From assembly GCF_019801965.1 (NCBI RefSeq), contig NZ_JAHVIA010000001.1, positions 124,001 to 188,000 on the forward strand: a DNA stretch of 64,000 nt. The letters run 5' to 3'. Below the pieces are notes generated by a model. The model was not told where the DNA came from, did no database searches, and worked only from the letters and a program-made list of their open reading frames with translations. The position numbers and the translations under genes are program-made. This document shows positions 34,803-45,453 of this stretch, in pieces; positions within the stretch are counted from its first letter, which is position 1, and each line of letters starts with the position of its first letter. This DNA comes from Salipiger bermudensis. Lineage in GTDB: Bacteria > Pseudomonadota > Alphaproteobacteria > Rhodobacterales > Rhodobacteraceae.

Positions 34803-34825
34803 GGGGCGCGCCAGTGGCACGCCCC
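34803..34825 (-). terminator. Hairpin after thioredoxin reductase
   Basis: GGGGCG-c-GCC pairs with GGC-a-CGCCCC around AGT; read on the minus strand it ends in CCCCTTTCTC. It is 39 nt beyond the trxB stop. Confidence 0.55.
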
Positions 34826-34863
34826 CGAAAAAAACTCGCGCAAAATCGCGCCCAGTCGCGGCC

Positions 34864-35868
34864 TTAACCGGCGACCGGGTTCTCGGCACCGTAGCCCAGC
34901 GGCTCGGAGGTGTCCTTGCCCTCGTCGATGCCCTGCTCGGCCAGCCAACGCTCGGCCTCGAGCGCTGCCATGCAGCCCATGCCAGCGCTGGTCACCGCCT
35001 GCCGGTACTTGTGGTCGGTCAGGTCGCCAGCGGCGAAGACGCCCGGGATCGAGGTCGCTGTGCTGTCGGGCTGGGTCTTCACATAGCCGCCCATGTGGGT
35101 CTCGAGCACGTCCTTGACCAGCTCGTTGGCCGGCGCGTGGCCGATGGCGATGAACACGCCCTTGCAGGGGATCTCGGTGATTTCGCCGGTCTGCACGTTC
35201 TTGGCCCGCACCGCGGTGACGCCCTTGGGGCTGTCCTCGCCCACCACTTCCTCAAGCGCGTGATGCCAGAGCGGCACGATCTTCTCGTGCTTGAGCAGCC
35301 GGTCCTGCAGGATCTTCTCGGCGCGCAGCTCGTCGCGGCGGTGGATCAGCGTCACCTTGCTTGCGAAGTTGGTGAGGAAGAGCGCCTCTTCCACGGCGGT
35401 GTTGCCGCCGCCGACCACAACGATCTCCTGGCCGCGGTAGAAGAAGCCGTCACAGGTGGCGCAGGCAGAGACGCCGAAGCCCTTGTAGGCCTCCTCGGAC
35501 TCGAGACCCAGCCACTTGGCGCGCGCGCCGGTGGCGAGGATCACCGCGTCGGCGGTGTAGGTGGTGCCGCTGTCGCCATGCGCCACGAACGGGCGCTTGT
35601 CGAGCTCGAGCTTGGTGATGATGTCGCCGATGATCTCGGTACCCATGGCGCGGGCATGGGCCTCCATGTTGACCATCAGCTCGGGGCCCTGCACCTCGGT
35701 GTGGCCGGGCCAGTTCTCGACCTCGGTGGTGGTGGTCAGCTGACCGCCCGGCTCGAGCCCCTGCACGAGGATCGGCTCGAGCATGGCGCGCGAGGCGTAG
35801 ACACCGGCGGTGTAGCCGGCCGGGCCGGAGCCGATGATCAGGACCTTGGTGTGGCGGGTATCGGACAT
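34864..35868 (-). CDS. trxB: Thioredoxin-disulfide reductase
   Basis: 334 aa from ATG 35868, with GAGGA 7 nt upstream; TTG at 35886 is rejected. The FAD Rossmann motif [13 protein letters not shown] is at residues 13-25, the redox pair is Cys136 and Cys139 in ACATCDG, and the second Rossmann (NADPH) motif [10 protein letters not shown] follows. The C-terminal FAD contact is [21 protein letters not shown]. It uses NADPH to reduce thioredoxin. Divergent from the Lrp-type regulator, a layout that suggests it may be regulated by it. Confidence 0.97.
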   Translation of the reverse strand: MSDTRHTKVLIIGSGPAGYTAGVYASRAMLEPILVQGLEPGGQLTTTTEVENWPGHTEVQGPELMVNMEAHARAMGTEIIGDIITKLELDKRPFVAHGDSGTTYTADAVILATGARAKWLGLESEEAYKGFGVSACATCDGFFYRGQEIVVVGGGNTAVEEALFLTNFASKVTLIHRRDELRAEKILQDRLLKHEKIVPLWHHALEEVVGEDSPKGVTAVRAKNVQTGEITEIPCKGVFIAIGHAPANELVKDVLETHMGGYVKTQPDSTATSIPGVFAAGDLTDHKYRQAVTSAGMGCMAALEAERWLAEQGIDEGKDTSEPLGYGAENPVAG

Positions 35869-36176
35869 TGGGCAATCCTCGGACAAAGCGTTTCGCGCTC
35901 ATATAGTCGCCTTGCCAGCGCAGCGAAAGCCCTGCCCCGAAGCGCTTGCCGTTTCCGCCGCAGCGCGGCATAAGTCGCGCGATCCGGACCGGGACGCGCC
36001 TGCCCAGAGCGAGACGTACGGACCGGAGCGGATGACGGCTTCAACCATACAGTGTCATGATGCGAAAAACGGCGCTTCGGCGCAGCAGATCTTAATATTC
36101 TTTCGCCAGAGTGAAACTTTATTGCGCCAGCCTGTCGGGATGCTATAACAATCGCGAAATCAAAAGAGGTATGACG
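35869..36176. other. Divergent trxB-lrp regulatory region
   Basis: 308 nt without a gene. It contains the trxB leader, an AT-rich stretch (about 36080-36160) and a good promoter toward the regulator at 36122-36149. No RNA structure or repeat was recognised. Confidence 0.55.
36122..36149 (+). promoter_or_regulatory. Promoter of the Lrp-type regulator
   Basis: TTGCGC (36122-36127), 16-nt spacer, TATAAC (36144-36149), 27 nt before the start codon. It is the most consensus-like sigma-70 promoter seen in this intergenic region. Confidence 0.5.
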
Positions 36177-36677
36177 ATGCCCGGGAACCGGCTCGATCCG
36201 ATCGACCGCAAGATTCTGGCGGAGCTGCAGGCCGATGGTCGCATGACCAATGTCGAGCTCGCCAAACGTGTCGGGATCTCCGCCCCGCCCTGCCTGCGCC
36301 GAGTGCGCACGCTCGAGGAACAGGGCTTCATCCGCGGCTACCATGCCGATGTCGATCCGCGCGAACTGGGCTTTGAGGTTCAGGTCTTCGCGTCGGTCGG
36401 GCTCCAGAGCCAGGCCGAGGTCGATCTGCGCGCCTTCGAAGAGCGCTGCCGCAACTGGCCGCTCGTGCGCGAGTGCCACATGCTCAACGGCGAGGTCGAT
36501 TTCATCCTGAAATGCGTGGCGCCAGATCTCTCGACCTTCCAGAGCTTCCTGACCGGAGAGCTGCTCACCGCCGAGAATGTCGGCAGCGTGAAGACCTCGC
36601 TGGTGATCCGCGGCGCCAAGGACGAGCCGGGCGTGCCGTTCGACGTTCTGGAGGAGCGGCTGAGCCGCTCCGCCTGA
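36177..36677 (+). CDS. Lrp/AsnC family transcriptional regulator
   Basis: 166 aa from ATG 36177 (AGAGG 7 nt upstream; ATG 36171 is too close). The helix-turn-helix is LDPIDRKILAELQADGRMTNVELAKRVGISAPPCLRRVRTLEEQGFI in pieces. The AsnC ligand-binding domain follows (VFASVGLQSQAEVDLRAFEERCRNWPLVRECHMLNGEVDFIL). Residues are normal for the family. It commonly lies beside trxB in this group. The ligand, presumably an amino acid, is unknown. Confidence 0.93.
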   Translation: MPGNRLDPIDRKILAELQADGRMTNVELAKRVGISAPPCLRRVRTLEEQGFIRGYHADVDPRELGFEVQVFASVGLQSQAEVDLRAFEERCRNWPLVRECHMLNGEVDFILKCVAPDLSTFQSFLTGELLTAENVGSVKTSLVIRGAKDEPGVPFDVLEERLSRSA

Positions 36678-36696
36678 GGCCGCCCGCCTCCGGGCT

Positions 36697-37488
36697 TCAG
36701 AGAGAGGTCAGGCTGTCGATCACCTCGCGCGAGCTGCGCGTGAGGCTGAGCTCGCCGAAATCCTGAAGCCGCTCGATATTCGGGAACATCGACAGGAACA
36801 GCGCGGCCGCCGCCTCGCCCATCGGGCGAGTCACGGCCTTGCCGGGGTGATAGCTTTCCATCTCGATGCCGCCGATCTGCACGGTCGCGTGACGGCCGAG
36901 CATGAAGTGGTAGAGCTGCACCGAACCCACCGGCGTCACCTCGACGATGCGGTCGCCATCGGCGAAATCCGACACCGGCACCAGCACGGCTTCGCTGCCA
37001 ATCAGCGATTTCAGACGGTCGCGCCGCATCACCATATGCGCCGCCGGGCCGACCAGCACGTCGACCATCGGGCGGCCGGGGCCGAAGCTGTCTGAGGTGA
37101 TGCGCGACAGCGAGGCGAGGGTCGTCGCATCGTCGGGAATGCCGGGAACATAGGTGGTCGAGCCGATCCAGGTCACCGGCTGGGCGCCGTGGCTGCTCTG
37201 GACGTAATCGCCGGGCAGCAGATCCTCGACGGCGATCGGGCCGCGCACCGTGGGAATCAGCGTGCCGCGCGCGAAGGCGGTGCAGGCTTCCTCGAACAGC
37301 GGGCTGGCCGGAGCGATGTGGCTCTTGAAGGAGATCGAGAGGTCCGGCATCAGCGCGGACGCTTCGTATTTGCGCATCAGCGCCGAGCTGCGGCGCGGGC
37401 GCTCGGCCCGAAGCGGCGCGGGCTTGCGCGGAATCTGGAGAGAAACCCTGCGTGCGACGGCAGAGTGAGACTGGTTAAGACTAGACAC
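36697..37488 (-). CDS. Hint-domain protein
   Basis: 263 aa from GTG 37488, chosen because AAGGGG lies 7 nt upstream. The Hint domain begins at about residue 71: CTAFARGTLIPTVRGPIAVEDLLPGDYVQSSHGAQPVTWIGS (in pieces), with LVGPAAHMVMRRDRLK as block F. Only this domain is recognisable, after a basic N terminus (RRVSLQIPRKPAPLRAERPRR) without a signal peptide. It is the second Hint-domain gene of the window, 4.7 kb from the first, but they share little outside the domain. The Lrp gene ends 19 nt from its end on the other strand. Confidence 0.85.
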   Translation of the reverse strand: MSSLNQSHSAVARRVSLQIPRKPAPLRAERPRRSSALMRKYEASALMPDLSISFKSHIAPASPLFEEACTAFARGTLIPTVRGPIAVEDLLPGDYVQSSHGAQPVTWIGSTTYVPGIPDDATTLASLSRITSDSFGPGRPMVDVLVGPAAHMVMRRDRLKSLIGSEAVLVPVSDFADGDRIVEVTPVGSVQLYHFMLGRHATVQIGGIEMESYHPGKAVTRPMGEAAAALFLSMFPNIERLQDFGELSLTRSSREVIDSLTSL

Positions 37489-37720
37489 GTGAACACCCCT
37501 TAAAGGACTGGTCACAACCGTGTTGGCCCCCACCAACAACAACAGAAGGACTGTTGTAAAACGAATGATGACAGGTAGGGCACAATGCCCCCGGTCTGTC
37601 AAAATTTAACCGGATTTGACCGATCTGGCGCGATCAATCCGGCGCGTGACGAAGGATTGTCACCATATTTGACCCCAATCCGCCGGATCGTGCCGAAAGC
37701 ACGGCGAATCGGGATCGAAA

Positions 37721-37864
37721 TCAGGCCCGCTTGAGAATGAGCGCCTGCCCCTTCCTGCGCGCGATGGCGGCTTCCCGACGCGTGCCGCGCGCCCAGGGAA
37801 GCTCCATCTCTGCCGACTTGGAGGTCGCGACGACCGACTTGATGAACCGGCTCTGCTTTTTCAT
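37721..37864 (-). CDS. 47-aa basic protein, probably a conserved small protein
   Basis: 47 aa from ATG 37864. The start is supported by AGGAG 7 nt upstream; the long frame to 37972 has no such site. The sequence is basic: MKKQSRFIKSVVATSKSAE, MELPWARGTRREAAIARRKG, ending LILKRA. I recall similar very short basic proteins in roseobacter-type genomes, but cannot verify it. It is a leaderless-looking unit in a 520-nt gap between the Hint gene and pgeF. Function unknown. Confidence 0.68.
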   Translation of the reverse strand: MKKQSRFIKSVVATSKSAEMELPWARGTRREAAIARRKGQALILKRA

Positions 37865-38009
37865 TTCACTGCTCCTGCTCGATTTTCTTGCCTGTTTCCG
37901 CAGGTGCCTGCCTGCGGCCTTGCCGGGACATTGCCGGGCAATTGGGGCGCCTTTTTGACAAAGCGCGGACAATTTCAGGGGCGCGGCAGGTTTGTTTCCG
38001 ATCTCGCGA

Positions 38010-38765
38010 TCAGATCCGGATCGACGAGATCAACCGGCCGTAATCCGCCTCGCGCTCATGCACCGAACGCCGGAAGGAGAAGAAGCGCTGCGGGTCGGAA
38101 TAGGTGCAGTGGCGGGTCCATTCCGCCTCGACCCCGGCCTCGCGCAGCTTGTGCAGGCCGAAGCCCGGCAGGTCGAATTGCATCCGGTCGCCCTCGCCGC
38201 CGGCGAAGAAGCGGCCGTTCACCGCGTCTTCGCTCATGAAGGCGTCGAAAAACTCGGGGCCAACCTCGTAGGCGCGCTGGCTGATGCTCGGCCCGATCAC
38301 CGCGCGGATGCGCTCGCGCGCCGCGCCGAGCCCGACCATCGCGGCAACGGTCTCTTCCAGAACCCCGTCGATGGCGCCGCGCCAGCCCGCATGGGCGGCC
38401 CCCACGACGCCGGCCTCGGCATCGGCGAAGAGAACAGGCTGACAATCCGCGGTGAGCACCGCGATCGCCAGACCCGGCGTTGCCGTCACAAGGCCATCGG
38501 CCTCGGGCGTCGGGCCTTCGTGCGGGCCGTCGACCACCAGCACCTTGGCGGAATGGGTCTGGTGCACGTTGACCAGCCGCTCGACCGGCACCTCCATCGC
38601 CGCCGCGACCCGGGCGCGATTGATTGCCACGATCTCGGACTGGTCCGAGGAGCCGTTGCCGCAGTTCAGCCCGGAGAACACGCCCGACGAGGCGCCTCCC
38701 TTGCGGGTGAAGAAGCCGTGCCGAAGGGGGGCGAGGCTTTCCGAGGTGATGATCTCAAGCGTCAT
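38010..38765 (-). CDS. pgeF: Peptidoglycan editing factor PgeF (laccase-domain, YfiH family)
   Basis: 251 aa. Family motifs are FFTRKGGASSGVFSGLNCGNGSSD, VHQTHSAKV (His), VLTADCQPVLFAD (Cys) and GAAHAGWRGAIDGV (His). These supply the His/Cys metal ligands of the PgeF fold. In other bacteria PgeF removes miscoupled L-Ser from muropeptide stems. It starts at 38765 inside the end of the methyltransferase gene (11-nt overlap), so it is translationally coupled to it. Confidence 0.92.
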   Translation of the reverse strand: MTLEIITSESLAPLRHGFFTRKGGASSGVFSGLNCGNGSSDQSEIVAINRARVAAAMEVPVERLVNVHQTHSAKVLVVDGPHEGPTPEADGLVTATPGLAIAVLTADCQPVLFADAEAGVVGAAHAGWRGAIDGVLEETVAAMVGLGAARERIRAVIGPSISQRAYEVGPEFFDAFMSEDAVNGRFFAGGEGDRMQFDLPGFGLHKLREAGVEAEWTRHCTYSDPQRFFSFRRSVHEREADYGRLISSIRI

Positions 38766-39825
38766 GTGTCAGCAGTCCGGGCGGAGGGGCAGCGCCCTCG
38801 GGGAAGGCCCCGAGCGTCTTGAACAGCGAACCCATTTCCTCGGGGTGCGTCAACCGGCGATGTGCGGCGACGTGGCTGTCGAGCTGCGCTCCGCTGAGCC
38901 GTGCGGCAAGCGCGCGCGCCCGATCGGTGATGCCGAGGCGCTCGAGGAAAACGCCCTGCGGCGTGAGCGCGCTGGTGGCGCAGGGCGTGGCGGCGGCGAG
39001 CGCGCCGAAATCCACATGCGCGGTGAGGTCGGCGCTGCCCGGCGCGGAGAGCGGCGAGACCTTGTCGTGCCGCCGCACCGCCTGAAACGTATCGCCGAGG
39101 CTTCGCGCGCTGCCGTAATCGACGATCAGAGCCGCGCCGCCATGCGCCTGAAGGCGGCGGCCGATCTCCTCGGCGATGCCGGCGGCGGGGGCGCAGGTCT
39201 CGACCAGGTCGCCCTCCTGCGTGTCGGCCAACCGGGATTCGAGATCGCCGCGCGGCGCCGGCTCGGTCAGGCCGAAGGCGAGCGCGCCGTCCTCGAAGCC
39301 GACCACGCGCTCGCACCACGCATCGCCTTTGCGGAGGAACTGGCGGATCGGCAGCGCGTCGAAGAACTCGTTGGCAAGCAGGAAGAGCGGTGCCTCGGGC
39401 AGCTTCTCAATGCTGTCATGCCAGACCGGCATCAGCGGCGCGAGCCGGCGGTGCTGCTCGTCGCGCAGGCGCGGCGAGGTCTCGACGAGATGCAGATGCG
39501 CCGCCTCGAGCATCCCCGGCACGCCGCGCATGGCGCGGGTGGCGTCGGCCATCAGCGTGCCGCGGCCGGGCCCTAGCTCGGCCAGAACGAACGCGCTCGG
39601 CCGCCCCTGCTCCAGCCAGCATTGCGCGAGGCAGAGCCCAAGCAGTTCGCCGAACATCTGGCTGATCTCGGGCGCGGTGGTGAAATCGCCCGCCGCCCCC
39701 AGCGGATCACGAATCTGGTAATAGCCGTGCTGCGGATGGCCGAGACAGGTCGCCATGTATTCGGCGATGGTCATCGGCCCCTCGGCGGCGATGCGCCGGT
39801 GCAGGATGTCCTCGAGCGGGCTCAT
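38755..39825 (-). CDS. SAM-dependent methyltransferase of the MidA/NDUFAF7 family
   Basis: 356 aa from ATG 39825. Family blocks are [53 protein letters not shown] (SAM-binding), [12 protein letters not shown] and [11 protein letters not shown]. In mitochondria the homologue methylates an Arg of complex I subunit NDUFS2. It overlaps lgt at ATGA (39822-39825), so the order lgt, methyltransferase, pgeF is one operon. The target here has not been established. Confidence 0.92.
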   Translation of the reverse strand: MSPLEDILHRRIAAEGPMTIAEYMATCLGHPQHGYYQIRDPLGAAGDFTTAPEISQMFGELLGLCLAQCWLEQGRPSAFVLAELGPGRGTLMADATRAMRGVPGMLEAAHLHLVETSPRLRDEQHRRLAPLMPVWHDSIEKLPEAPLFLLANEFFDALPIRQFLRKGDAWCERVVGFEDGALAFGLTEPAPRGDLESRLADTQEGDLVETCAPAAGIAEEIGRRLQAHGGAALIVDYGSARSLGDTFQAVRRHDKVSPLSAPGSADLTAHVDFGALAAATPCATSALTPQGVFLERLGITDRARALAARLSGAQLDSHVAAHRRLTHPEEMGSLFKTLGAFPEGAAPPPGLLTHDA

Positions 39826-40709
39826 GCCCGCCGCCTCGCCGTGACCAGCAGCGCAACCCCGATGAGAATCATCGGCAGCGACAGGATCTGCCCCATGGTC
39901 AGACCATAGCCGCCCACCTGCAGCGCAAGCCCCAGCGGATTGCCCGGCGCGACGAACTGCGCATCGGGCTGACGGACGAACTCGACGACGAAGCGCGCGA
40001 GCCCGTAGCCCGCGAAAAATGTCCCGGCGACGACGCCCGGCCGCGTCAGCGCGCCACGGGCGAAGGCCAGCCAGACCAGCACCGCGCCGAGGATCAGCCC
40101 TTCGAGCCCGGCCTCGTAGAGCTGCGAGGGGTGGCGCGCGCAGAGCTCCCCCGCCGCCTGCCCGCAGGCCTGCGCCGCCTGACCGGGGAAGATCACCCCC
40201 CAGGGCAGATCGGTGGGTCGGCCCCAGAGCTCGGCGTTGACAAAATTGGCGATCCGTCCGAGCAGCAGCCCCGGCGGCACAGCGAGCGCCATCAGGTCGG
40301 CGGTGGGCATCAGCCGGATGCCGTGCTTCAGGCAGAAGGCCAGTGCTGCCAGAATCACCCCCAGGAGTCCGCCGTGAAACGACATGCCGCCGTGCCAGAT
40401 CATCAGGATCTCGCCGGGATTGGCGAGGTAATAGGCCGGCTGGTAGAACAGCACGAAGCCCAGTCGCCCGCCGAGGATGATGCCGAGGATCACCCAGGTG
40501 AGCAGTTGTTCGAGTTGCTCGGTGCTCATCGGCGGGGTGTCGTCGCGCCAGAGCCGCGTCCGGCGCAGCGCCGCGGCGGCGAGCTGCCAGCCGATCAAGA
40601 TGCCGGCGATATAGGCCAGCGCGTACCAGCGCAGGGCGAACTCGAAACCGCCGAGCGAGATCGAGAACAGTTCGGGCGAGAGCGAGGGGAATTGCAGGGC
40701 AGCTTTCAT
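39822..40709 (-). CDS. lgt: Prolipoprotein diacylglyceryl transferase
   Basis: 295 aa, seven membrane segments. Conserved elements include [32 protein letters not shown] (signature), [20 protein letters not shown] and [14 protein letters not shown]. It transfers diacylglycerol from phosphatidylglycerol to the lipobox Cys, in the inner membrane, and the window contains several lipoprotein precursors. It starts 96 nt from the divergent ubiK gene. Confidence 0.96.
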   Translation of the reverse strand: MKAALQFPSLSPELFSISLGGFEFALRWYALAYIAGILIGWQLAAAALRRTRLWRDDTPPMSTEQLEQLLTWVILGIILGGRLGFVLFYQPAYYLANPGEILMIWHGGMSFHGGLLGVILAALAFCLKHGIRLMPTADLMALAVPPGLLLGRIANFVNAELWGRPTDLPWGVIFPGQAAQACGQAAGELCARHPSQLYEAGLEGLILGAVLVWLAFARGALTRPGVVAGTFFAGYGLARFVVEFVRQPDAQFVAPGNPLGLALQVGGYGLTMGQILSLPMILIGVALLVTARRRA

Positions 40710-40805
40710 GCCGGCATGAGTGCCGTCGCTTTACGGGCGAAGTCAACCTTGAGGCCGGCGCCCGCAGGTCCCATATTGAGGCCAACATCGTATCAGGAGC
40801 AGCCC

Positions 40806-41051
40806 ATGCAGACCCGCAACAAGGTATTCGACGACATCTCGCAGCTGATGACCAACGCCATGGGCGTGGCGCAGGGCGCCAAGGACGAGGCCGAGACCGC
40901 GATGAAGTCGATGATCGACCGCTGGCTGGCCGATCGCGATTTCGTCACCCGCGAGGAGTTCGACGCGGTGCGCGCCATGGCACAGAAGGCCCGCGAGGAG
41001 AACGAGGCGCTGAAGGCCCGTCTCGACGCGCTGGAGAAAGGCGCCGAGTGA
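40806..41051 (+). CDS. ubiK: Ubiquinone biosynthesis accessory factor UbiK (BMFP family)
   Basis: 81 aa from ATG 40806 (SD AGGAGCAG). It has an N-terminal amphipathic helix (VFDDISQLMTNAMGVAQGAKDE) and a C-terminal coiled coil (DFVTREEFDAVRAMAQKAREENEALKARLDALE). Such proteins trimerise and help aerobic ubiquinone synthesis. It is a monocistronic gene upstream of a long gene-free stretch. Confidence 0.9.
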   Translation: MQTRNKVFDDISQLMTNAMGVAQGAKDEAETAMKSMIDRWLADRDFVTREEFDAVRAMAQKAREENEALKARLDALEKGAE

Positions 41052-41372
41052 TTGCCCGGCCTCGGCGTGGCAAGGGGGCGCTGCCCCCTCTTGGCGCTGT
41101 GCGCCAATTCACCCCCGAGGTATTTTGAAACCAGAGAAGGCGGGAGCACGGCGCCCCTGGCTTCTCTTCGTGAAAAATACTCCCGCCGGAGGCAGGCCGA
41201 TCCGTGACGTCGCGCTGCCCATCGGATAGGGCACCGCCGAGCCGCGCCCTTGCTTTGGCGGGGACACTGCGTTACAGGCCCCCGGTGGCCTCGCGCCACT
41301 GATTCAGAAAACCAAGAAACGCCGTGGTTGGCCCGTTCGCTTCGGGGTCACATCCGGCAATGGAGAAGCGAC
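41052..41372. other. Gene-free region with intergenic repeat, upstream of rplO
   Basis: 321 nt without a gene. It holds repeat copy 1 (41073-41194) and the promoter/leader of the L15-SecY-Adk operon. TTGCTT near 41250 is a possible -35, but the -10 is unclear. No ribosomal protein gene precedes rplO here. Confidence 0.55.
41073..41194 (+). repeat. Dispersed intergenic repeat, copy 1
   Basis: Contains a GGGGGCGCTGCCCCC hairpin, then CCCCCGAGGTATTT, an ACCAGAGAAG block, and ends with AAAAATACTCCCGCCGGAGGCA. Copy 2 (49469-49585) is the same element in the opposite orientation, almost base for base over ~85 nt. Confidence 0.85.
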
Positions 41373-41843
41373 ATGAAACTGAATGAACTTCGCGACAACC
41401 CGGGTGCCACCCGGTCCAAAAAGCGCATCGGCCGTGGCCCGGGTTCGGGCAAGGGCAAGATGGGTGGCCGTGGTATCAAGGGTCAGAAATCGCGTTCGGG
41501 TGTGGCCATCAACGGCTACGAAGGCGGCCAGATGCCGCTCTACCAGCGTCTGCCAAAGCGCGGCTTCAACAAGCCGAACCGCAAGAGCTACGCTGTCGTC
41601 AACCTGGGCCTGATCCAGAAATTCGTCGACGCCGGCAAGCTCGACGCCGGCTCGATCACCGAGGACAGCCTGGTGGCGTCGGGCCTCGTGCGCCGCAAGC
41701 TCGACGGCATCCGCGTGCTCGCCAAGGGCGAGGTGACCACCGCGCTGACCATCGAGACCACCGGCGCGTCGAAATCGGCCGTCGAGGCGGTCGAGAAGGC
41801 CGGCGGCGCACTCAAGGTCACGGCTGCGGCAGCCGCAGAATAA
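41373..41843 (+). CDS. rplO: 50S ribosomal protein L15
   Basis: 156 aa from ATG 41373 (SD GGAGAAG). The sequence [29 protein letters not shown] is standard L15, with [12 protein letters not shown] and a C terminus rich in Ala. In most bacteria rplO follows rpmD in the spc operon. Here it follows ubiK and a repeat. Confidence 0.97.
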   Translation: MKLNELRDNPGATRSKKRIGRGPGSGKGKMGGRGIKGQKSRSGVAINGYEGGQMPLYQRLPKRGFNKPNRKSYAVVNLGLIQKFVDAGKLDAGSITEDSLVASGLVRRKLDGIRVLAKGEVTTALTIETTGASKSAVEAVEKAGGALKVTAAAAAE

Positions 41844-41895
41844 GCGGGTTGTGAGCGGTGAGACAGCCGCTTACATAGGACCCCACGTTTTCCAC

Positions 41896-41934
41896 GAACG
41901 CCGCCGGAGCCGGAAAGCGCTTCCGGCGGCGTTC
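41896..41934 (+). terminator. Large hairpin between rplO and secY (attenuator-like)
   Basis: A perfect 13-bp stem (GAACGCCGCCGGA with TCCGGCGGCGTTC) encloses a 13-nt loop and is followed by TGCCTT, 19 nt before the secY ATG. It lacks a T tract, so it may attenuate or process the message. Confidence 0.6.
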
Positions 41935-41953
41935 TGCCTTCGAGAGGACCCGC

Positions 41954-43314
<1,361 letters not shown>

Positions 43315-43318
<4 letters not shown>

Positions 43319-43893
43319 ACATCATTCTTCTTGGACCGCCGGGCGCCGGCAAAGGCACACAGGCCGGATTCCTCGTCGAGGAGCGCGGCATGGTGCAGCT
43401 TTCCACCGGCGACATGCTGCGCGAGGCCAAGGCCTCGGGCAGCGAGATGGGCAAGCGGGTTGCCGCAATCATGGATGCCGGCGAGCTGGTCACCGACGAG
43501 ATCGTCATCGGCCTGATCCGCGAGAAGCTGCAGGGCACGAAGTCGGCCGGCTTCATCTTCGACGGCTTCCCGCGCACGCTGAAGCAGGCGGACGCGCTGG
43601 GTGAGCTGCTCGACGAGATGGGGCAGAGCCTCGACGCGGTGATCGAGCTGCGCGTCAATGACGAGGCCCTCGTGGGCCGGATCGTCGGCCGCGCCGAGGC
43701 GGCGGTTGCCGCGGGCGACAAGCCGCGCGCCGACGACAACGCCGAGAGCCTCAAGAAGCGTCTGATGGAATATTACAAGCAGACCTCGCCGCTGATCGGC
43801 TACTACTATGCCAAGGGCATGTATTCGCGCGTCGACGGCATGGCCTCGATGGACGAGGTCAAGGCCGCGCTGGCGGCGAAGCTCGACGGCTGA
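43315..43893 (+). CDS. adk: Adenylate kinase
   Basis: 192 aa, short-type (no full LID domain). The P-loop [13 protein letters not shown] is at residues 7-19, [12 protein letters not shown] is the NMP motif, and R-x-D-D-N appears in [12 protein letters not shown]. It equilibrates AMP, ADP and ATP. It starts in the secY stop (ATGA), and a terminator follows. Confidence 0.97.
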
Positions 43894-43914
43894 TCCCGGC
43901 GCTTCGGACAAGAC

Positions 43915-43943
43915 AAAAGGCGGACCTTCGGGTCCGCCTTTTT
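43915..43943. terminator. Bidirectional rho-independent terminator after adk
   Basis: AAAAGGCGGACC-TTCG-GGTCCGCCTTTTT has a TTCG tetraloop, with T runs on both strands, so it also ends the convergent BLUF gene. Confidence 0.9.
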
Positions 43944-43971
43944 CGTTTCCGGCACGACGGCCCCTGCCCCG

Positions 43972-44367
43972 TCACCCAGACACGCCGGCGATCCGGCCGA
44001 CCCGGTCGAAGGCCAGAAGCACCGCGCGCGGCGGGCCGGCAAAGCATCGCGACAGGATCGCAGCGTCGGACGAGGACAGGGTGGCATACCCCATCGACCA
44101 GCCGAGAAAGCTGCGCTCGGCGACGTCGCGCTGCATCCGCAGGACGATCTGGTAGTGCCGCGGATCGAGATGGATCCGTTCATAGAGGCTTTCGAGCACC
44201 TCCCTCGGACCCTCGAGAACCTGGCAGAACCGGTCGGTATCGCGCAGCAGGTATCCCGTCACGCCCCGGTCGCGATTGTTCTGCATCGCGTGTTGAAGGA
44301 TGTCGAAATCCGACGAATGCCCTCGCGGATGGCGCGACAGGCTTGTATAGAGCATCTGAGTGATCAT
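43972..44367 (-). CDS. BLUF-domain blue-light sensor
   Basis: 131 aa. All key BLUF positions align with AppA at a constant offset of 14: Tyr7 (Y21), Asn31 (N45), Gln49 (Q63), Trp90 (W104) and Met92 (M106). The sequence also has [18 protein letters not shown] and [25 protein letters not shown]. This is a single-domain BLUF photoreceptor that should bind FAD. It has no output domain and presumably acts by protein contact. It is on the minus strand, convergent with adk and divergent from rpsM, between two ribosomal operons. Confidence 0.95.
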   Translation of the reverse strand: MITQMLYTSLSRHPRGHSSDFDILQHAMQNNRDRGVTGYLLRDTDRFCQVLEGPREVLESLYERIHLDPRHYQIVLRMQRDVAERSFLGWSMGYATLSSSDAAILSRCFAGPPRAVLLAFDRVGRIAGVSG

Positions 44368-44476
44368 ATGGGGATCAGGCGCGCTTTCCGCGTGCCGGGC
44401 TCTGGCGGGAGATGTTGTTCTCGATCATCATGTCGGGACAAACGCGCCGCGCCGGGACAAGGTTCCCCATATGGGG

Positions 44477-44505
44477 TTGACGCCTGTCCCGAATCCTCAT
44501 ACCCA
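44477..44505 (+). promoter_or_regulatory. Promoter of the rpsM-rpsK-rpoA-rplQ unit
   Basis: TTGACG (44477-44482), 17-nt spacer, TACCCA (44500-44505), about 158 nt before rpsM. The same elements precede tRNA-Met. A CCCCATATGGGG palindrome lies directly upstream (44465-44476). Confidence 0.5.
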
Positions 44506-44662
44506 CCCGCATCTCTATCAGAGAATCGATGTTTGCGGGGCGGGTCGCACCCCTACCGCAGATCACCTCATCAGCGGACAGCCCGACGGCGATCGCGCCT
44601 CGGGCTCATGTTGTGAAAAAAGGTTCTGGCACTACGGAACCGCAACGAAAAGGAACAGAGAT

Positions 44663-45031
44663 TTGGCACGTATCGCCGGCGTCAACATCCCGACCAACAA
44701 ACGGGTGCCTATCGCCCTCACCTACATCACCGGTATCGGCCACACCTCGGCCAAGGCCATCTGCGACGCCGTCAACATTGACGCCGCCCGCCGGGTCAAC
44801 GAGCTGTCCGACGCCGAAGTTCTCGCGATCCGCGAGCACATCGACGCCAACTACACCGTCGAAGGCGACCTGCGCCGTGAAGTTCAAATGAACGTCAAGC
44901 GCCTGATGGACCTCGGCTGCTACCGCGGCCTGCGTCACCGTCGCAACCTCCCCGTGCGCGGTCAGCGTACGCACACCAACGCCCGCACCCGCAAGGGCCC
45001 GGCAAAGCCGATCGCCGGCAAGAAGAAGTAA
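44663..45031 (+). CDS. rpsM: 30S ribosomal protein S13
   Basis: 122 aa from TTG 44663 (AAAGGAAC upstream), giving the canonical [10 protein letters not shown] start. It contains [61 protein letters not shown] (read in pieces). It is the first gene of the alpha operon; a non-ATG start here may reduce its rate of translation. 15 nt before rpsK. Confidence 0.97.
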   Translation: MARIAGVNIPTNKRVPIALTYITGIGHTSAKAICDAVNIDAARRVNELSDAEVLAIREHIDANYTVEGDLRREVQMNVKRLMDLGCYRGLRHRRNLPVRGQRTHTNARTRKGPAKPIAGKKK

Positions 45032-45046
45032 GGGAGGCTACTCGAT

Positions 45047-45439
45047 ATGGCACGTGATACCCGTCGCGGAGGCAAGAAGAAGGTCTCCAAGAACATCGCC
45101 GCTGGCGTGGCGCATGTGAACTCGTCGTTCAACAACACCAAGATCCTGATCTCGGACGTGCAAGGCAATGCGATCTCCTGGTCGTCCGCCGGCACCATGG
45201 GCTTCAAGGGCTCGCGGAAATCGACCCCCTACGCCGCTCAGCTGGCCGCAGAAGATGCCGGCAAGAAAGCGCAGGAACACGGCGTGAAGACGCTGGAAGT
45301 CGAAGTCCAGGGCCCCGGCTCGGGCCGTGAGTCGGCGCTCCGTGCGCTGGCCGCCGTCGGCTTCAACATCACGTCGATCCGCGACGTGACGCCGATCGCG
45401 CACAACGGCTGCCGCCCGCCGAAGCGCCGCCGCGTCTGA
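45047..45439 (+). CDS. rpsK: 30S ribosomal protein S11
   Basis: 130 aa. It has the classic [36 protein letters not shown] and the C-terminal [18 protein letters not shown]. It starts 15 nt after rpsM. A large hairpin separates it from rpoA. Confidence 0.98.
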   Translation: MARDTRRGGKKKVSKNIAAGVAHVNSSFNNTKILISDVQGNAISWSSAGTMGFKGSRKSTPYAAQLAAEDAGKKAQEHGVKTLEVEVQGPGSGRESALRALAAVGFNITSIRDVTPIAHNGCRPPKRRRV

Positions 45440-45453
45440 TCTTTCGCTACACC

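Noticed and set aside
44465-44476. CCCCATATGGGG palindrome as an operator
   Set aside because: A 12-bp palindrome beside the rpsM promoter with a half-copy at the BLUF start; chance cannot be excluded and no regulator is suggested.
44155-44616. Plus-strand open frame across the BLUF gene and rpsM leader
   Set aside because: Antisense to the BLUF gene, with no motif or start signal.
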